Of a stretch of 64,000 nucleotides of DNA, positions 63,661 to 64,000 are shown piece after piece. The notes below the pieces were generated by a model that worked only from the letters and a program-made list of their open reading frames with translations, ran no database searches and was not told the origin of the DNA. The stretch is taken from assembly GCF_023898315.1 (NCBI RefSeq), contig NC_064615.1:734249450-734313449 (forward strand), given 5' to 3'. The position numbers and the translations under genes are program-made. The DNA is from Schistocerca nitens (lineage: Eukaryota; Arthropoda; Insecta; Orthoptera; Acrididae). Each line of letters starts with the position of its first letter. The stretch's first letter is position 1.

Positions 63661-64000
63661 GTTTTCAATAACATTAATTATATATCAACTTTGACCAGAG
63701 AATTTTTTTTTTTTTTGTGTCATCAGTTCGACGATGTTCCCTTCAAACCTAATACGCCAGATTATCTTACTGGATGTGTATTACTCGTAAAAGTGAAATT
63801 GTGTACAAACCAAAAAATGCGTAATGCATTATTTTGCTCCTTCTAGACACCCGCAGAGTTTCATAAAGATCGTTTAAAGGCACTTGGCAAAGTTCCTTTG
63901 TTGGTTGTAATATTTCGAATTCTGATAGAAGGTAAACATTTTGTCGCGAGTATTTGGGCGGCAGCGGAGGAAAGGCGACAACCTAGAACTCCTGGTCATC
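62702..64000. other. Unassigned AT-rich stretch to the window end
   Basis: No exon of the esterase could be recognised. There is an A run near 63451, a T run at 63702-63716, and one arm of the inverted pair noted above. Confidence 0.5.

Noticed and set aside
63736-63846. Possible esterase exon after a catcag acceptor
   Set aside because: The translated sequence (FDDVPFKPNTPDYL...) has no family motif, and it does not continue the expected region after exon G.

Overview
The window looks like intronic and flanking DNA of a large, repeat-rich insect genome. The repeat families (tRNA-headed SINEs with a TTAGGTTAGTTAGG core, RTE and Jockey LINEs, several Tc1/mariner families, Penelope-like elements) resemble those I know from grasshoppers and locusts such as Schistocerca. 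That placement is an inference from memory, not a database result. I see no bacterial genes, CRISPR arrays, rRNA genes or working tRNA genes.

One host gene is clear. Seven plus-strand exons between 9328 and 48200 encode a type-B carboxylesterase (alpha/beta-hydrolase; esterase E4/FE4, venom carboxylesterase or juvenile hormone esterase-like). Their 1155 coding bases (385 codons) join with matching phases at all six junctions. The catalytic serine motif GQSAGG, the EDCLFLNV signature and the catalytic acid are visible. The N-terminal exon (signal peptide) and the C-terminal exon or exons (catalytic histidine) are not recognised and probably lie outside the window. Two of the six complete introns must use GC-AG boundaries, because the nearby GT sites shift the frame to an early stop. 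Three introns exceed 10 kb and are largely built from mobile elements.

Layout. 1-1073: Tc1-like transposon cut by the window edge. 1074-7071: mostly unassigned AT-rich DNA with two transposase remnants. 7072-9195: very large imperfect foldback carrying a SINE. 9328-9465: exon A. Intron A (9466-20486): Tc1 and Penelope remnants, a SINE inside a SINE, two RTE LINE fragments, a foldback carrying a mariner-like element, and a second mariner. 20487-21317: exons B-D. Intron D (21318-34323): near-complete RTE LINE, a Tc1-like element, a tRNA-bearing palindromic insertion, and small foldbacks. 34324-37816: exons E and F with a second copy of the 1-1073 transposon between them. Intron F (37817-48018): SINEs, a Penelope-like element, a mariner, a Tc1 fragment and a Jockey-type LINE. 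48019-48200: exon G. After it come a 5S rRNA-derived SINE, a Tc1 fragment, a tight hairpin element, and a three-level nest (SINE holding a LINE holding a 10-kb Gypsy-type LTR element, 50400-61468). The rest is unassigned with one more SINE.

The most useful new observations are the two GC-AG introns, a cysteine in the esterase oxyanion-hole motif, the 2.1-kb foldback, the 5S-derived SINE, the tRNA-bearing palindrome bounded by a 14-bp target duplication, and the three-level nest whose outer target duplication is preserved 11 kb apart. I found no operon-like or defence-like system.
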